Source: Rachycentron canadum
Taxonomy: Eukaryota; Chordata; Actinopteri; Carangiformes; Rachycentridae
Length of the DNA: 64,000 nucleotides
Assembly: GCA_038496675.1 (NCBI GenBank)
Contig: CM076651.1
Location: 14,646,322 to 14,710,321, forward strand
Direction: 5' to 3'
Shown here: positions 62,470 to 64,000 of the stretch, piece after piece
Numbering within the stretch: the first letter of the stretch is position 1
Layout of the letters: each line of letters begins with the position of its first letter
The notes under the pieces: generated by a model
What the model was told of the DNA's origin: nothing
Seen by the model: only the letters and a program-made list of their open reading frames with translations
Database searches by the model: none
Position numbers and translations under genes: made by a program

Positions 62470-62680
62470 CTTTAGTATTAGAAGTAGTAGTTATTTCACT
62501 GAGTGTAAATGTAGAAGAGCAACAATATTTATGTCTGTACTGTAGAAAAGTGGAATAATAAAGTAGCATAAAAATAGAAGTACTAGAAACTAGATACTTT
62601 AATAAATTAAGTACAAGTATTATAAAATGTTACTTGAGCGCAGTAGCTGAATAAATGTACTCGTCTACTGTCACCACTGA
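62470..62680 (+). mobile_element. hAT-like miniature element (copy 5), abutting the mapk14 promoter
   Basis: AAAGTAGCATAAAAATAGAA, ATTAAGTACAAGTATT and AATAAATGTACTCGTCTACT precede a terminal CACCACTG end at about 62679, matching the 3' half of the family seen at 25330 and 55812. The end lies a few tens of bases from the start of the mapk14 CpG-rich region. Confidence 0.55.
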
Positions 62681-62689
62681 GTGTGGTTT

Positions 62690-63300
62690 AATGACCGCGT
62701 TGCAGAAGTTTTTGGTTTCTCATTTTTTTCGGTAGCACTTGAAAGTAGCAGACAGATCTCAGCGTCCGTCGTCTCGTCCGCTCGTTATTTCTCTCGCGAG
62801 ACTTGGCGCCGTGCTGCAAGCGGGGCGAAATCTCGGAGGTGTCTGAAAGCGAAAAGCGGAGCCGAGGAGCGAGCGACGTGAAGGTCTAAAAACGTGTACG
62901 CAGCAGACGGTGATTCTGCAACATTTGGCAGGAGGGAAGGCCCGAAACGTCAGAGCCTACAAAAGCCCCCTGGCTGACGGAAACACCTCATTTAGCTCCT
63001 CTTCTCGTAAGTTGGGGAAAGTTGTGCTCGGGCTCGAGGGACCCACCTCTGTGAGCGCAGAAAGTGCAGTCGGTGGTCCGCAGTCCGCTCTGCAGGAATG
63101 TCGCAGAAAGAGAGGCCGGTGTTTTATCGACGGGAGGTCAACAAGACGATATGGGAAGTCCCGGAGCGGTATCAAAACCTGTCTCCGGTGGGCTCTGGAG
63201 CCTACGGATCCGTGTGGTAAAACACTTTTCTCCTTTGCTTCCAAGTTTGTGAGCGCGCTGCAGCAGCCTGGTCACCTAACGTAACCCCCATTCATTTGGA
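62690..63300 (+). promoter_or_regulatory. CpG-rich promoter and 5' UTR of mapk14
   Basis: CpG dinucleotides are dense (for example TTTCTCTCGCGAGACTTGGC, with a TCTCGCGAGA promoter palindrome at about 62791-62800) compared with the AT-rich flank. The coding start is at 63098. The cap site is not fixed by sequence. Confidence 0.6.
63098..63216 (+). CDS. mapk14: p38 alpha MAP kinase, first coding exon (gene continues beyond the window)
   Basis: Stress- and cytokine-activated Ser/Thr kinase. The exon encodes the N-terminal 39 residues plus two bases: MSQKERPVFYRREVNKTIWE followed by VPERYQNLSPVGSGAYGSV, essentially the vertebrate MAPK14 N-terminus. The Gly-rich ATP loop GSGAYGSV is intact. The exon ends at a GTAAAA donor inside the Cys codon, matching the p38 exon 1 boundary as I recall it. 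Fish have mapk14a and mapk14b, and this exon cannot decide between them. Proximity to fance and rpl10a mirrors human 6p21, where FANCE, RPL10A and MAPK14 are near neighbours. Confidence 0.93.
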
Positions 63301-64000
63301 CGAGGCCTGCGCTGCAGATGCTAAAGTTGTGTTAGCTCGTCCTGATTGTTGGCGAACAAGGTGGAGTCACGATGTGTCTTTCAACAAGAAAACACGCGAG
63401 CTCGGTGTCCGTCGTCCGCACTTCACCCCTCTCACTAACTTTGATGCTGCGCTCACGCGAGCCACAGCTGCAGGAAACTGCTCATTTTCAACGACGTTGA
63501 ACTGTTCACAAAGTGTGCGGGGCTCAGTCTGTAAAGCTACAATCACTGTGAATCACTATCTGCTCTGACTGCGGCTGCACAGGGACGTTACATTATCACC
63601 GCTGAGTCCTAACAATCGCTTACATGCGTCCAAACGTGTTACCTTCACAGTGATGGTGTGAGTGGGTGAACAACTTTTTATTAATTTAACAATTTAGTTA
63701 GTTTAGTTTCACAGAGTCGAAGGTGATGTTGGACTATGTCGTGTTTTGTTTTACCAAATTTCTAACCCACCCCAAAAAAAATCCTAAATATTTCAGAAAA
63801 TATATTCAGCAGGCTAAAACTGCAAATGCGTTTTTTGTTCACTATCTTTTGCTTGGACAATGACTAAAATGACCTGAGATCAACCTGCAACTGCAAATTT
63901 AATTTCAGTTATTGATAAATATACAGATTATTTTTGTTCTTTCCATTGTCCCATTTTGTGTCCAAAAGGAAGACAAACTGCATTGCATTGCAACTGCTCA
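63217..64000 (+). other. Start of mapk14 intron 1
   Basis: Still CpG-rich to about 63450, then AT-rich. A 90-codon open frame at 63296-63568 shows no recognisable domain and is probably chance in GC-rich DNA. Confidence 0.5.

Larger units (their letters stand above)
60283..62470. other. AT-rich intergenic DNA between elapor1 and mapk14
   Basis: No gene recognised. Holds SINE-like copy 2 and an L2-type tail (about 61895-61945, GAGCCTTGAGATTTCTGGCA then CTATATAAATAAA). It is followed directly by a hAT-like element and the mapk14 promoter. Confidence 0.5.

Noticed and set aside
62910..63284. 124-codon open frame overlapping the mapk14 start
   Set aside because: Runs in a different frame from the mapk14 exon, begins at a non-ATG codon and reads through its donor; an effect of GC-rich promoter DNA.
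63296..63568. 90-codon open frame in mapk14 intron 1
   Set aside because: Only a GC-rich chance frame; no domain similarity and no splice signals that fit mapk14.

Overview
This is vertebrate nuclear DNA, almost certainly from a ray-finned (teleost) fish and probably a percomorph. The genes are split into many short exons with GT-AG introns. Introns and intergenic DNA are AT-rich, there are CpG-rich promoters, and the repeats are typical of teleosts (Tc1-like relics, a 'CAGTGG'-ended hAT-like miniature element, tRNA-headed SINE-like copies, L2-type LINE tails). No bacterial, viral or CRISPR-type system is present. I rebuilt the coding exons by hand from splice sites and reading phase. Ten protein-coding genes are recognisable, and in each one the exons join without a frame break.

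Layout: (1) 1-8.6 kb, + strand: a makorin-type RING/CCCH ubiquitin ligase (mkrn4-like) followed at once by fance, the Fanconi anaemia core-complex subunit. (2) 8.8-11.5 kb, +: rpl10a (60S ribosomal protein uL1) with a 5' TOP-like start. (3) 11.9-12.4 kb: an internally deleted Tc1-like relic. (4) 12.9-17.1 kb, +: a tail-anchored IRAG/LRMP family protein. It converges on (5) 18.0-26.9 kb, -: an INAVA-like CUPID-domain protein with probable 5' UTR exons far upstream. (6) 28.5-31.6 kb, -: a FAM107 family actin-associated protein. (7) 33.5-34.1 kb: a CpG-rich promoter-like island with no assigned gene. (8) 35.6-46.5 kb, +: a complete smc5 of 24 coding exons, with a 400-base assembly gap inside one intron. 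(9) 47.5-48.8 kb, -: cfap276 (C1orf194), divergent from (10) 49.7-60.3 kb, +: elapor1 (KIAA1324), 22 coding exons. (11) 63.1 kb, +: the first coding exon of mapk14 (p38 alpha), which runs off the window.

The genes do not form one pathway. Fance and Smc5 both act in DNA-damage repair. Cfap276 is a ciliary microtubule protein, Elapor1 an endolysosomal membrane receptor-like protein, Rpl10a a ribosomal protein and Mapk14 a stress kinase. The neighbourhood is a mosaic of human syntenies: FANCE-RPL10A-MAPK14 on 6p21, CFAP276-ELAPOR1 on 1p13, SMC5 on 9q21 and INAVA on 1q32. I saw no undescribed biological system. The most useful leads are the rearranged synteny, the makorin lacking part of the usual domain set, 5' UTR exons carrying a hydrophobic upstream ORF, an in-frame alternative FAM107 start exon, an unassigned CpG island, and repeats next to promoters.
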